Below, one piece after another: positions 31,019 to 39,761 of a stretch of DNA of 64,000 nt. The DNA is taken from the NCBI GenBank assembly GCA_963719465.1, contig OY970386.1, positions 1,364,001-1,428,000 of the forward strand. Reading direction: 5' to 3'. Each line of letters begins with the position of its first letter. The stretch's first letter is position 1. Below the pieces are notes generated by a model that did no database searches, was not told where the DNA came from, and saw only the letters and a program-made list of their open reading frames with translations. Source of the DNA: JALHUB01 sp963719465. Its GTDB lineage: Bacteria > Chloroflexota > Dehalococcoidia > DSTF01 > JALHUB01. A program made the translations under genes and the position numbers.

Positions 31019-31769
31019 CTAAGGCAGCGTCAGTATCTCCGCCTTGCCGTCGGTTACGGCGATTGTGTGCTCGAAATGGGCGGAGAGGCTGTGGTCGAGC
31101 GTGCTGACCGTCCAGCCGTCCTCGTGCCTTTTCGTGCGCCAGCCGCCGGCGTTGACCATCGGCTCGATGGCGAGCACCATGCCCTTTCTCAGGATGGGCC
31201 CCCGGTCCGCCGGCCCGAAGTTCGGGATTCTGCGGGTCTTCGTGCATCGCGCGGCCCACGCCGTGTCCGACGTACTCGCGCACCACTGAGAACCCGGCCG
31301 CTTCGACTTCCGTCTGAACGGCATGCGAGACGGCGCCGAGCGGGCTCCCGGCCCTGGCTGCCTCTATTCCCTTGTAAAGCGCCCTCTCCGTCGTGCGGAG
31401 GAGGCGTTCGGTCTCCGCGCTTATGCGGCCGACGCCGACGGTTATCGCCGCGTCGCCGACGAACCCGTTATAGGTCGCGCCGAGGTCTATGCTCAGCACG
31501 TCGCCGTCCTTTAGCGCCCGGTCGCCCGGAATGCCGTGGACGACTTCGTCGTTTGCCGAAAGGCAGACGCTGGCCGGATAGCCCATGTAGCCGAGGAAAG
31601 TCGGCTTTACGCCCCGGCCGGCGAACTCCTTTCGTACTATCGCATCCAGTTGTTTGCCCGTGACCCCCGGTTTCGCCTCCCCGGCCAGTACCTGCAGCAC
31701 CTGGCCGACGGTGCGACCGGCTTCACGGATGGTCGCTATCTCTTCTTCCGATTTTATTATAATGGGCAT
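31019..31769 (-). CDS. map: Methionine aminopeptidase type I, frame broken by one base
   Basis: Removes the initiator Met. The frame from 31769 gives the N-terminal part with metal ligands in LSIDLGATYNGFVGDAAITVGVG and the His of EYVGHGVGRAMHEDPQ, then loses homology. The rest, IPNFGPADRGPILRKGMVLAIEPMV (a Glu ligand) to HTIAVTDGKAEILTLP, lies in the next frame, ending at 31019. One extra T in the pair 31228-31229 (plus strand) is responsible. Corrected length is 249 residues, normal for the family. Confidence 0.92.
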
Positions 31770-31800
31770 CTAGCCCCGGCACCTCAAGGCGCCCGGCGGT

Positions 31801-32448
31801 TCAAGAAAGTCCCGCCGCCTTGAGCAGATCCCTGCCTACCGCGTCGGTGTCCTGCTCACCGTCAACCTCGAGCAGCTTGTTTTGCCCGCGGTAGTAGTCG
31901 ATGAGAGGAGCCGTCTGCTGGCTGTAAACGCCGAGGCGGTTCCGAACCGTCTCCGGCTTGTCGTCGTCGCGCTGGTAGAGCTCGCCGCCGCAGCGGTCGC
32001 ACTTGCCCGCCTGTTTCGGTGGGCTGAACGCCTCGTGATAGACGGCGCCGCACTGGCGGCAGGTCCAGCGGCCAGCCAGCCGCCGAACGACCTCTTCTTC
32101 GCCGACGTTGATGTAGAGCACTTTGTCGACGGTCTGGCCGCGCTTGGTGAGCGCCTCGTCGAGCGCTCGCGCCTGTTCGACTGTGCGCGGGAAGCCGTCT
32201 AGCAGGACGCCCTTCCGGGTGTCCGGGCGGTCAATCCGGTCGAGCAGCATGCCGACCGTTATCTCATCCGGCACCAGCGCGCCCTTGTCGACGAAGACCT
32301 TGGCCTTTTGCCCGAGCTCCGTCTGGTTGCGGATGTTCTCGCGAAAGAGGTCGCCGGTGGCCACGTGGACGAGGCCGGCCTGCTTCGCGATGTTGACGGC
32401 CTGCGTGCCTTTGCCCGCGCCCGGAGGTCCCAGCAGTATGAGTATCAA
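31801..32448 (-). CDS. adk: Adenylate kinase
   Basis: ATP + AMP to 2 ADP. A protein of 215 residues with P-loop LLGPPGAGKGTQA at 5-17, AMP-site ATGDLFRENI, LLDGFPRTVEQARAL and a long LID domain with four cysteines (CRQCGAVYH ... CDRCGGEL), the zinc-binding form. It lies between secY and map. Confidence 0.97.
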   Translation of the reverse strand: MILILLGPPGAGKGTQAVNIAKQAGLVHVATGDLFRENIRNQTELGQKAKVFVDKGALVPDEITVGMLLDRIDRPDTRKGVLLDGFPRTVEQARALDEALTKRGQTVDKVLYINVGEEEVVRRLAGRWTCRQCGAVYHEAFSPPKQAGKCDRCGGELYQRDDDKPETVRNRLGVYSQQTAPLIDYYRGQNKLLEVDGEQDTDAVGRDLLKAAGLS

Positions 32449-32465
32449 GATTCCTTCCTCAAGTT

Positions 32466-33809
32466 CTAGCGAATGAATCCGGCGTAGTTCCTCATCAGGA
32501 GTTGCGCCTCCAGCTGCTTCATCGTATCGAGCACGACGCCGACCATGATGAGAAGGCCGGTGCTGCTGATGGTGAGCGCCGCCGTATTGGCAAACTTCGT
32601 CGCGAAGAAAGGCACGACGGCCACGAATCCAAGAAAGATGGCGCCCGCCCAGGTGATGCGCACAAGTACACGCATGATATAGTCCTGCGTCGGCCGTCCG
32701 GGTCTTATGCCGGGCACAAAGCCGCCCTGTCGTTGCAGGTTCTCTGCCAGGTTCTGCTGCTGGAAGATTACAAGCGTATAGAAGAAGGCGAAGGCGACGG
32801 TGAGGAAGAAGACCATGACGTAGTAGGGCACGTTGCCCGGGCTGAACGTGCCGGCGACGAACGTGGAGACGTCGTGGATCCAGGTCGTGCTCGATGTCTC
32901 GAGCGCCTTCGCCATCGTGGCCGGGAAGATGACCACCGCATACGCGAAGATAAGCGGGATCATTCCGGCGGAGTTGACGCGGAGCGGAATGTGCGTCTGT
33001 CCGGACTGGCGGTACATGCGGCCACCGCGGAAGAGGCTGCGGGCGTATTGCACGGGGACCCGGCGCTGCGCTTCATAGAAGTAAACGATGAGCCCAATGA
33101 GGGCGATGATCAGGAGGAACAGGAGCGCGATACCCGCAAAGCCTATGGAAGAGCTGGCGATGCTCGGCAGGTAGAGGGGCATGCCGGCCACGATGCCGCC
33201 GAAAATGATGAGCGAGATACCGTTGCCGATGCCGTTCTCCGTAATTAGCTCACCCAACCAGACGAGGAACATGGTTCCGGCGGTCATAGAGGCAAGGGCC
33301 GCGCCGGTCGGCAGCAGGTCAGCGCCGGTGAGGCCGATGTGCTGTATCACAGCCGTTCCACCCGCGGAGTGCTGCAGGGTCTGGAGCTGCGCGTAGCCCT
33401 GGACGATGGCGAGAGGTACCGCCAGCCAGTAGGTGTACAGGGTGATTTTATTCTGCCCGGCCTCGCCTTCCTTCGACAGAGCTTGGAGCGAGGGGACGAT
33501 AGGTATGAGGAGCTGCATGATAATAGTGGCGGTTATGTACGGATAGACGCCCATCGATGCGACGCTCAACCTCCGGAGGGCGCCGCCGGAGAACAGGTTC
33601 AGATAGCTGAGGATCGCATTTCCAGCAAAGGCGTCGCTCAACGCCTGCTGGTTCACGCCGGGTATGGGCACGTGCGAGACAAAGCGGAAGACGGTTAATA
33701 TGAAGAGCGTGAAGAGCAGGCGCTTGCGGATGTCAGGCTGCCGAAACGCCTGCACGAGCGCCTGCGCGAGTCGTGGTAGGACGGGTTGATTCGCCCGGCT
33801 CTGTGTCAT
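32466..33809 (-). CDS. secY: Protein translocase channel subunit SecY
   Basis: The central pore of the Sec translocon, in the inner membrane. The protein has 447 residues and ten membrane helices. It shows FRFVSHVPIPGVNQ (TM1/plug), GVYPYITATIIMQLLIPIVPSL (TM2b), GNGISLIIFGGIVAGMP, VPVQYARSLFRGGRMYRQSGQTHIPLRVNSAGMIPLIFA and RQGGFVPGIRPG, all typical. It overlaps rplO by 4 bases. Confidence 0.98.
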   Translation of the reverse strand: MTQSRANQPVLPRLAQALVQAFRQPDIRKRLLFTLFILTVFRFVSHVPIPGVNQQALSDAFAGNAILSYLNLFSGGALRRLSVASMGVYPYITATIIMQLLIPIVPSLQALSKEGEAGQNKITLYTYWLAVPLAIVQGYAQLQTLQHSAGGTAVIQHIGLTGADLLPTGAALASMTAGTMFLVWLGELITENGIGNGISLIIFGGIVAGMPLYLPSIASSSIGFAGIALLFLLIIALIGLIVYFYEAQRRVPVQYARSLFRGGRMYRQSGQTHIPLRVNSAGMIPLIFAYAVVIFPATMAKALETSSTTWIHDVSTFVAGTFSPGNVPYYVMVFFLTVAFAFFYTLVIFQQQNLAENLQRQGGFVPGIRPGRPTQDYIMRVLVRITWAGAIFLGFVAVVPFFATKFANTAALTISSTGLLIMVGVVLDTMKQLEAQLLMRNYAGFIR

Positions 33810-34258
33810 TTCGCTGCCACCTCCTCCACCTTGCCGCCGGCCGCCTCGATCTTCTGTCGCGCCGTCGCCGAGAATTTGTGCGCGCGCACGGTGAGCGCAG
33901 CCTTCAGCTCGCCGTCCCCGAGCACCTTAATCGGCGTTTTCGCGTTCTTGATGATGCCCGCGCTTGCGAGCGTCTCCGCCGTCACCTCGCTGCCCGCCGG
34001 GAAGCCGGTCAGCCGAGAGACGTTGATCGGCTCGTATTCGACGCGGAAGACGTTCGTAAAGCCGCGCTTACGCGCCATCCTGCGGACGAGCGGAAGCTGG
34101 CCTCCTTCGAAGCCGCGCTTGACGCCGCCGCCGGCGCGCGCCTTCTGCCCCTTCAGTCCGCGGCCGGAGTAGGTCCCGTGGCCGCTGGAGTTGCCTCTTC
34201 CCACCCGCTTCGGGGCATGACGAGACCCGGGGGCAGGCCGCAGTTCATTCTGCCGCAC
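33806..34258 (-). CDS. rplO: 50S ribosomal protein L15
   Basis: A protein of 150 residues. The Gly/Arg-rich N-terminus (KRVGRGNSSGHGTYSGRGLKGQKARAGGGVKRGFEGGQ) threads into 23S rRNA; the C-terminal domain NVSRLTGFPAGSEVTAETLA and IKVLGDGELKAALTV is intact. Its first base overlaps the last base of rpmD. Confidence 0.97.
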   Translation of the reverse strand: MRQNELRPAPGSRHAPKRVGRGNSSGHGTYSGRGLKGQKARAGGGVKRGFEGGQLPLVRRMARKRGFTNVFRVEYEPINVSRLTGFPAGSEVTAETLASAGIIKNAKTPIKVLGDGELKAALTVRAHKFSATARQKIEAAGGKVEEVAAK

Positions 34259-34440
34259 TAGTCGGCCTCCTCCACGGATACGAGATGATTGACTTTGCGT
34301 ATCATACCACGCACCGTTGGTGTGTCACCATGGACGACTGTTTGCCCCAGGCGTCGTAGGCCCAGGGCGCGGATTGTCCGCTTCTGGTCCCCCTGGCGAC
34401 CGATGGCGCTCCTTACCCAAGTGATCTTAAGCTCGGACAC
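34258..34440 (-). CDS. rpmD: 50S ribosomal protein L30
   Basis: A protein of 60 residues: LKITWVRSAIGRQGDQKRTIRALGLRRLGQTVVHGDTPTVRGMIRKVNHLV, the complete L30 ferredoxin-like fold. It overlaps rpsE by 14 bases. Confidence 0.97.
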   Translation of the reverse strand: MSELKITWVRSAIGRQGDQKRTIRALGLRRLGQTVVHGDTPTVRGMIRKVNHLVSVEEAD

Positions 34441-34948
34441 CGACGCCCTCCGCTTGCCGAACTCCCGCCCGCCGCGACGCCCGCACCTGCGCGGGGTCCC
34501 GAAGCCGCGTCAGGCCAAGCATCGTCGCCTTGACGACGTTGATGGCGTTGGCGCTGCCCAGTGACTTTGCCAGGACGTTGTGGACGCCGGCCACCTCCAT
34601 GATTGCGCGCACGCCTCCGCCGGCGATGACGCCGGTGCCGGGAGAGGCCGGTTTCATCAGCACTTTCGCAGCGCAGTACTTGCTTTCGATCTGATGAGGG
34701 ATCGTCGTTCCGGCCAGCGGTATCTGAACCATGTTCTTGCGGGCGATGGTCGAGCCCTTGCGAATTGCCTCTGCCACCTCGCGCGCCTTGCCGAGGCCAA
34801 TGCCGACCTTGCCGTGGCCGTCGCCGACGACGACGATGGCGCTGAAATGGAAGCGGCGTCCGCCCTTCACGACTTTGGCGACGCGGTTGATGTGGACGAC
34901 CTTTTCGACAATTTCGATTTCCGGCGGCGCTGTCTGTTCAAATACCAT
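34427..34948 (-). CDS. rpsE: 30S ribosomal protein S5
   Basis: A protein of 173 residues. EKVVHINRVAKVVKGGRRFHFSAIVVVGDG is the dsRNA-binding fold, then GIGLGKAREVAEAIRKG, and the C-terminal GTGVIAGGGVRAIMEVAGVHNVLAKSLGSANAINVVKAT. The short spacing and overlap with rpmD are typical of the spc operon. Confidence 0.98.
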   Translation of the reverse strand: MVFEQTAPPEIEIVEKVVHINRVAKVVKGGRRFHFSAIVVVGDGHGKVGIGLGKAREVAEAIRKGSTIARKNMVQIPLAGTTIPHQIESKYCAAKVLMKPASPGTGVIAGGGVRAIMEVAGVHNVLAKSLGSANAINVVKATMLGLTRLRDPAQVRASRRAGVRQAEGVGVRA

Positions 34949-34959
34949 CGTTCGTTCCT

Positions 34960-35331
34960 CTAGAATTGCAGGCCGGCCTTGCGAGCCGCCTCGGCGAGGG
35001 CCTTGACGCGCCCGTGGAAGCGGTAGCCGCCGCGGTCGAAGACGACCTGCTCGACGCCTTTCTCCCGTGCCTTCTTCGCGATCAGGTCGCCGACCAGCGC
35101 GGCAACTTCGATCTTCTTCTTGCCGTTGCGGCTGCCGGCGTCTGCCTTCTCCACGTCGGATGCGGCGGCAAGCGTCTTGCCCGCGTCGTCGTCGATGACC
35201 TGCGCGTAGATGTGCGAGAGGCTGCGGAAGACGCAGAGACGGGGCCGGGACGCCGTTCCGCGTATCTTTCGCCGGACGCGTTCGTGGCGCCTCTTTCTGG
35301 CGGCGACCGGTGTCTTGCCTATCGTTGTCAT
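34960..35331 (-). CDS. rplR: 50S ribosomal protein L18
   Basis: A protein of 123 residues: RKRRHERVRRKIRGTASRPRLCVFRSLSHIYAQVIDDDAGKTLAAAS and the end VVFDRGGYRFHGRVKALAEAARKAGLQF. It binds 5S rRNA together with L5. It starts 4 bases after rplF. Confidence 0.98.
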   Translation of the reverse strand: MTTIGKTPVAARKRRHERVRRKIRGTASRPRLCVFRSLSHIYAQVIDDDAGKTLAAASDVEKADAGSRNGKKKIEVAALVGDLIAKKAREKGVEQVVFDRGGYRFHGRVKALAEAARKAGLQF

Positions 35332-35335
35332 GTTC

Positions 35336-35884
35336 TTAGCTCTTGGCCGCCTTGCCGGCTTTGCCCGCCTTGCGGCGGACGTATTCGCCGGCGTAGCGGA
35401 TACCTTTTCCCTTGTACGGTTCGGGCGGCCGCAGCGCCCTGATGTCCGCGGCTACCTGCCCGACCTGCTCCTTATCGCGGCCCAGGACGCGGAGCCGGCC
35501 CGTCCCCTCCATCTGGAAGGTGATCCCGTCCGGCGGCGCGACTTCGACAGGGTGCGAGTAGCCGAGGCTCAGCACGAGGTTGGGGCCGCGCATCTCGCCG
35601 CGGTAGCCGACGCCGTGCAACTCCAGCATCTTGGCGAAGCCGGTGTCGACGCCGGTGACCATGTTGGCGATGAGGGCGCGGGTGAGGCCGTGGAGCGCGC
35701 GCTCTCGCGGGGCGTCGCCGGCGCGGCTGACGAGCACCTCGTTGTTCTCCAGCCGCAGCTCCATCTCCGGCGAGAACTCGCGCGAGAGCTCGCCACCGGG
35801 CCCGTGCACGGTGACGCGGTTGCCGTCGATCTCGACGTTCACTTTGGCCGGCACCGGGATGGGCATTCGCCCTACGCGAGACAT
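35336..35884 (-). CDS. rplF: 50S ribosomal protein L6
   Basis: A protein of 182 residues with two repeats of the L6 fold: SRVGRMPIPVPAKVNVEIDGNRVTVHGPGG, then GLTRALIANMVTGVDTGFAKMLELHGVGYR, and the C-terminal ALRPPEPYKGKGIRYAGEYVRRKAGKAGK. Full length. Confidence 0.98.
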   Translation of the reverse strand: MSRVGRMPIPVPAKVNVEIDGNRVTVHGPGGELSREFSPEMELRLENNEVLVSRAGDAPRERALHGLTRALIANMVTGVDTGFAKMLELHGVGYRGEMRGPNLVLSLGYSHPVEVAPPDGITFQMEGTGRLRVLGRDKEQVGQVAADIRALRPPEPYKGKGIRYAGEYVRRKAGKAGKAAKS

Positions 35885-35903
35885 TTCGACTCCTCTGCTT
35901 CCC

Positions 35904-36302
35904 CTACCATACGTAGCAAATCACTTCGCCGCCGATGTGGCGATGCCATGCCTGCTGACCGGTCATGACGCCCTGCGGAGTCGACAGTATCGCGATTCCG
36001 AGACCGCCGTAGACGCGTGGTATCTCCCTGTTCTGCACGTATACGCGCAGGCCGGGCTTGCTCACGCGCTGAAGCCCGGTCAGGACGGGCTCCTTCTTCC
36101 CCGTGTAGGCGAGGCGAATGCGAAGGAAGCGCCGCTGCCCGTCTGCGATCTCTTCGAAGTCCTTGACGAAGCCCTCGTCTTTAAGGACGCGCGCTATAGA
36201 GATCTTCATCTTGGAGCTTGGCAGCTTCAACTCGTCGTGCCTGGCCATGATGGCATTGCGAATGCGTGTGAGCATATCGGCGATGGGATCGGTCATGTTC
36301 AT
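35904..36302 (-). CDS. rpsH: 30S ribosomal protein S8
   Basis: A protein of 132 residues from MNMTDPIADMLTRIRNAIMARHDELKLPSSKMK to the conserved end GIAILSTPQGVMTGQQAWHRHIGGEVICYVW. GAGGGGGCGAAGG lies in front of the ATG at 36302; an ATG two codons on is equally possible. The frame opens further upstream (36344) but without homology. Its product represses the spc operon in other bacteria. Confidence 0.97.
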   Translation of the reverse strand: MNMTDPIADMLTRIRNAIMARHDELKLPSSKMKISIARVLKDEGFVKDFEEIADGQRRFLRIRLAYTGKKEPVLTGLQRVSKPGLRVYVQNREIPRVYGGLGIAILSTPQGVMTGQQAWHRHIGGEVICYVW

Positions 36303-36362
36303 GCCTTCGCCCCCTCGGGAAAGTAGTTCCGCTGGCCTTTGCACGAAGTCACCTTCTCTCTC

Positions 36363-36548
36363 CTACCAGCTCGACTTCTTGACGCCGGGCAACTGGCCCT
36401 CTAAGGCCAGGTGGCGGAAACAGATGCGGCACATGCCGAACATACGCATATAGGCCCGCGGCCTGCCGCAGACGCGACAGCGGTTCTTCTGACGCGTCGA
36501 GTACTTAGGCGGCCGTCGGGAGGCAACTATCTTCGAAGTTTTAGCCAC
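36363..36548 (-). CDS. rpsN: 30S ribosomal protein S14, zinc type
   Basis: A protein of 61 residues, the short S14 with a zinc site (CRVCGRPRAYMRMFGMCRICFRHLA). The long zinc-free S14 of proteobacteria is about 100 residues. The end GQLPGVKKSSW is canonical. Confidence 0.98.
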   Translation of the reverse strand: MAKTSKIVASRRPPKYSTRQKNRCRVCGRPRAYMRMFGMCRICFRHLALEGQLPGVKKSSW

Positions 36549-36571
36549 TACCTGCTCCTCTAACTCGCATC

Positions 36572-37120
36572 TCAGTTATGGCTGAAAGGCATTCCCAGCA
36601 ACTGCAAGAGGCGCTTGCCTTCCTCGTCGCTGCGGGCGGTCGTTACGATGATGATTTGCATGCCGCGAATTCGGTCTATCTTGTCGAACTCGATCTCCGG
36701 GAAGATCAACTGCTCCTTCAGACCAAGGCTGTAGTTCCCACGCCCGTCGAACGCCTTAGTCGACACGCCGTGGAAGTCCCGGATACGCGGCAAGGCGGCG
36801 TTGACCAGACGGTCATAGAACTCCCACATGCGGTCGCCGCGGACGGTAACGCTGAGGCCGATCGGGTTGCCCTGGCGCACCTTGAAGTTGGCGATGGAGC
36901 GCTTGGCACGATTAGCGATCGGCTTTTGGCCGGTGATCGTGGCGATGTCGGCGCTGGCGGCGTCCATGGCGCGCGGATTCTGGAGCGCCTCGCCGAGACC
37001 GATGTTGACGACGATCTTCTCCAGCCGTGGCACCTCCATGACACCGCTGTAGCTGAACTCCTTGGTCAGTGCCGGCGTCACTTCGTGGCGGTAGAATTCC
37101 TTCAATCTCGGCGGCAACAA
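36572..37120 (-). CDS. rplE: 50S ribosomal protein L5
   Basis: A protein of 182 residues: LPPRLKEFYRHEVTPALTKEFSYSGVMEVPRLEKIVVNIGLGEA, the 5S-binding TGQKPIANRAKRSIANFKVRQGNPIGLSVTVRG, and FPEIEFDKIDRIRGMQIIIVTTA. Full length. Confidence 0.98.
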   Translation of the reverse strand: MLPPRLKEFYRHEVTPALTKEFSYSGVMEVPRLEKIVVNIGLGEALQNPRAMDAASADIATITGQKPIANRAKRSIANFKVRQGNPIGLSVTVRGDRMWEFYDRLVNAALPRIRDFHGVSTKAFDGRGNYSLGLKEQLIFPEIEFDKIDRIRGMQIIIVTTARSDEEGKRLLQLLGMPFSHN

Positions 37121-37126
37121 TCGCTC

Positions 37127-37441
37127 CTAATCAATGAACTGCCCGCACTTGCGGCAGACGCGTGATTTGTGACCGTCGGGTCGAATGCCGAATCCGACTC
37201 GCGCCGGCTTTCGACAGCTCTTGCAGACGAGCATCACCCTGGAGACGGGAATCGGCGCTTCCTTTTCGATGATGCCGGCCTGCGTCCCCTGGGCCTTCGG
37301 CTTCTGGTGCTTCTTTACGACGTTGACGCCCTGTACTATTACGCGGCTCTCTCGCGCCAGCACCGTGCGGACGGTTCCCTGCTTGCCGCGGTCCCTTCCC
37401 CCGATGACCAGCACCTGGTCGTCGCGCTTTATCTTGTTCAT
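37127..37441 (-). CDS. rplX: 50S ribosomal protein L24
   Basis: A protein of 104 residues. The KOW domain is IKRDDQVLVIGGRDRGKQGTV; then GVNVVKKHQKPKAQGTQAGIIEKEAPIPVSRVML. The C-terminal part has two CxxC pairs (CKSC and CRKC), a zinc-finger extension found in several Gram-positive-like lineages. Confidence 0.97.
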   Translation of the reverse strand: MNKIKRDDQVLVIGGRDRGKQGTVRTVLARESRVIVQGVNVVKKHQKPKAQGTQAGIIEKEAPIPVSRVMLVCKSCRKPARVGFGIRPDGHKSRVCRKCGQFID

Positions 37442-37444
37442 TGC

Positions 37445-37813
37445 TTACACGACCTCCGGCGCCAGCGAGACGATCTTCATGAAGTTCCGCTCGCGCAGCT
37501 CGCGGGCGACGGGGCCGAAGATGCGGGTACCCTTGGGGTTCTCCTTATCGCTTAGGATGACGGCAGCGTTGTCGTCGAAACGAATGTAGGAGCCGTCCTT
37601 ACGCCCGTAGGTCTTCGCCGTTCGCACGATGACCGCCTTGACGACTTCGCCCTTCTTGACACTGCCGCCCGGCTGCGCTTGCTTGACGCTGGCCACGATC
37701 ACGTCGCCGACGCGGGCGTAGCGACGCCCCGTGCCGCCGGAGACGTGAATGCACATTATCTGGCGAGCGCCGCTGTTATCGGCGACTTTCAAGCGTGAAT
37801 AGATCTGAATCAT
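37445..37813 (-). CDS. rplN: 50S ribosomal protein L14
   Basis: A protein of 122 residues, invariant length. MIQIYSRLKVADNSGARQIMCIHVSGG at the start and GTRIFGPVARELRERNFMKIVSLAPEVV at the end. It starts inside the end of rpsQ by 4 bases. Confidence 0.98.
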   Translation of the reverse strand: MIQIYSRLKVADNSGARQIMCIHVSGGTGRRYARVGDVIVASVKQAQPGGSVKKGEVVKAVIVRTAKTYGRKDGSYIRFDDNAAVILSDKENPKGTRIFGPVARELRERNFMKIVSLAPEVV

Positions 37814-38325
37814 TCCTCTGCCTGTTCTGCCTGTTCCGTCGCTTCCGCTTCAACTTCCGCCGCCGCGACCTCCGGCTCGGCTTCCGACTGGGCCGCTGGC
37901 GCCTCTTCGGCAACTGCCGGCGTTTCCGCCTCCTCGGCGACCGGCGTCTCCACGGTCTCTTCAGTCGCGGGCGTTTGCGCTGGGGCGGGCGCTTCTTGCG
38001 TCATCGCTCTTTCCGTGTGCGGCCGCTCGATTCCGAGCAGAGACGCATCGATCTCACGCGGAGCGATCTCGGCCACTTCGCGACGGGTGACGATCTCCGC
38101 CAGCCGCCAGCGCTTTTCCCGCGAGAGGGGCCGACTTTCGACTATGCGGACGATGTCGCCTGTCTTGGCGAGCTTGTTGCCGTCGTGGACCTTGTAGCGC
38201 GTGGTCAGGCGCACCGTCTTGTTGTAGAGCGGATGCCGTTTGCGTCTCTCCACGGCGACGACGAGCGTCTTCTGCATCTTGTCACTCACTACAACGCCCA
38301 GTCGCGATTTTCGGCGAGTGTACAT
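37810..38325 (-). CDS. rpsQ: 30S ribosomal protein S17 with a long acidic tail
   Basis: S17 core in the first 90 or so residues (RRKSRLGVVVSDKMQKTLVVAVERRKRHPLYNKTVRLTTRYKVHDG, VRIVESRPLSREKRWRLAEIV). About 80 further residues are Glu/Ala/Pro/Thr-rich with very few basic residues (from TQEAPAPAQTPATEETVE to the end EQAEQAEE). Normal S17 has 80-90 residues. The tail is continuous in frame and ends 4 bases inside rplN, so it is real in this assembly. Confidence 0.95.
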   Translation of the reverse strand: MYTRRKSRLGVVVSDKMQKTLVVAVERRKRHPLYNKTVRLTTRYKVHDGNKLAKTGDIVRIVESRPLSREKRWRLAEIVTRREVAEIAPREIDASLLGIERPHTERAMTQEAPAPAQTPATEETVETPVAEEAETPAVAEEAPAAQSEAEPEVAAAEVEAEATEQAEQAEE

Positions 38326-38328
38326 CTC

Positions 38329-38574
38329 TTAGCTCTCTTTTCCCTGCGCCGCTTCCCAGGCGGCCGCCAGCTCGCGGGCCCGCTGGAAGGTCTTGATGCG
38401 GGCGATCTGGTGGCGGGCCTTGGGCAGCTCGCGATGGTTGGCAAGCTGTCGCGTGGAGAGCTTGAGGCGGAGTGTGAAGAGCTGCCGGTAGGTCTCTTCC
38501 AGCCGGCGGGCGAGCTCTTCATCGGAAAGGGCGCGCAACTCTTCGGGAACGGTCTTCTTGCGACGGCGCGCCAT
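38329..38574 (-). CDS. rpmC: 50S ribosomal protein L29
   Basis: A protein of 81 residues, a little longer than usual. Two-helix core EELRALSDEELARRLEETYRQLFTLRLKLSTRQLANHRELPKARHQIARIKTF. It lies beside the tunnel exit, where SRP and trigger factor dock. One base separates it from rplP. Confidence 0.96.
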   Translation of the reverse strand: MARRRKKTVPEELRALSDEELARRLEETYRQLFTLRLKLSTRQLANHRELPKARHQIARIKTFQRARELAAAWEAAQGKES

Positions 38575-38575
38575 T

Positions 38576-38995
38576 CTATACTCCCTCGTGCTCTCTCACG
38601 ACAAAGCGTGTCTCGATTGGCAGCTTGTGCGCGGCCAGCCGCATCGCCTCGTGGGCGATGTCCTGGCGTACGCCTGAAAGCTCGAAAAGCATGCGACCCG
38701 GCTTGATGACGGCGACCCAGCGGTCCGTGGCACCCTTTCCGCTTCCCATGCGCGTCTCCGCCGGCTTGGCCGACACCGGCTTGTCCGGGAAGATGCGTAT
38801 CCAAACCTTGCCGCCGCGGCGGATGTGGTGGGTTATGGCGCGGCGGGCTGCCTCGATCTGGCGGCTGTCCACCCAGGCGCACTCAAGGGCCTGCAGGCCG
38901 AACTCACCGAAGGTAACTTCGTTCCCTCCGGGCGCGCGACCCCTCATTTTCCCTCGATGCTGCTTGCGATGCTTGACTCGCTTCGGTTGAAGCAT
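38576..38995 (-). CDS. rplP: 50S ribosomal protein L16
   Basis: A protein of 139 residues: LQPKRVKHRKQHRGKMRGRAPGGNEVTFGEFGLQALE at the start, RRGGKVWIRIFPDKPVSAKPAETRMGSGKGATDRWVAVIKPGRMLFEL in the middle. Full length; needed for A-site function. Confidence 0.98.
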   Translation of the reverse strand: MLQPKRVKHRKQHRGKMRGRAPGGNEVTFGEFGLQALECAWVDSRQIEAARRAITHHIRRGGKVWIRIFPDKPVSAKPAETRMGSGKGATDRWVAVIKPGRMLFELSGVRQDIAHEAMRLAAHKLPIETRFVVREHEGV

Positions 38996-38998
38996 CTC

Positions 38999-39760
38999 CT
39001 ACTCCGATGCCGTTTCTTCCGTTGCCGGCGCCGCGGCCTCTTCGCTCACGCTGGCCGTCGCCTCCGCCAGAACGGGCGCCTCTTCTTCAGCCGGCGGCGC
39101 TGCTTCCGCTACAGGAGCAGGAACGGCCTTTGGCTCGGGAAGAATCTCGCCCTTGTATATCCAGACCTTGACGCCGATGCGACCGAATGTTGTGGCCGCC
39201 TCGGCTGTTCCGTAGTCGATGTTGGCGCGAAGGGTGTGCAACGGCACGCGCCCCGACTTCTCGGTCTCGCGACGCGACATCTCCGCGCCGCCGAGCCGGC
39301 CGCCGACGATTATCTTTACGCCCTCAGCACCCCGCTGCATGGTGCGCGTCACCGCCTGCTTCATAGCCCGGCGGTGGGAGACGCGGCGCTCGAGCTGCTC
39401 GGCGACGCTGCGGGCGACGAGCGTGGAGTCGAGCTCCGGCTGGCGGATCTCGACGATATTCACTCGCACGCGCCTGCCGGTCAGCGTCTCCAGGCGCTGG
39501 CGCAGCTCGTCGACCTTCTGGCCGCCGCGGCCGATGACGATGCCGGGACGGGCAGTATGGACGGTCACGAGCACCATGTTGGCGTTGCGGTCGATTTCGA
39601 CCTTTGAGACGCCGGCGTCGCGCAAGGTTTTCGCGATTGAGGTTCGGATGGAGAGGTCCTCGTGGACGAGGTCGCTGTAATGGCGGTCGGCATACCACTT
39701 GCTCTGCCAGCCGAAGATGACGCCCAGTCGGAACCCCATCGGATGAACCTTGTGACCCAC
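38999..39760 (-). CDS. rpsC: 30S ribosomal protein S3 with an Ala/Glu/Pro tail
   Basis: The core is normal (GHKVHPMGFRLGVIFGWQSKWYADRHYSDLVHEDLSIR, KH-domain VIGRGGQKVDELRQRLETLTGRRV, and the C-terminal VPLHTLRANIDYGTAEAATTFGRIGVKVWIYKGEILP, to about residue 210). About 43 residues of acidic low-complexity sequence follow (APVAEAAPPAEEEAPVLAEA...). S3 tails vary in many bacteria, but this matches those on L13 and S17 here. Confidence 0.96.
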   Translation of the reverse strand: MGHKVHPMGFRLGVIFGWQSKWYADRHYSDLVHEDLSIRTSIAKTLRDAGVSKVEIDRNANMVLVTVHTARPGIVIGRGGQKVDELRQRLETLTGRRVRVNIVEIRQPELDSTLVARSVAEQLERRVSHRRAMKQAVTRTMQRGAEGVKIIVGGRLGGAEMSRRETEKSGRVPLHTLRANIDYGTAEAATTFGRIGVKVWIYKGEILPEPKAVPAPVAEAAPPAEEEAPVLAEATASVSEEAAAPATEETASE

Positions 39761-39761
39761 T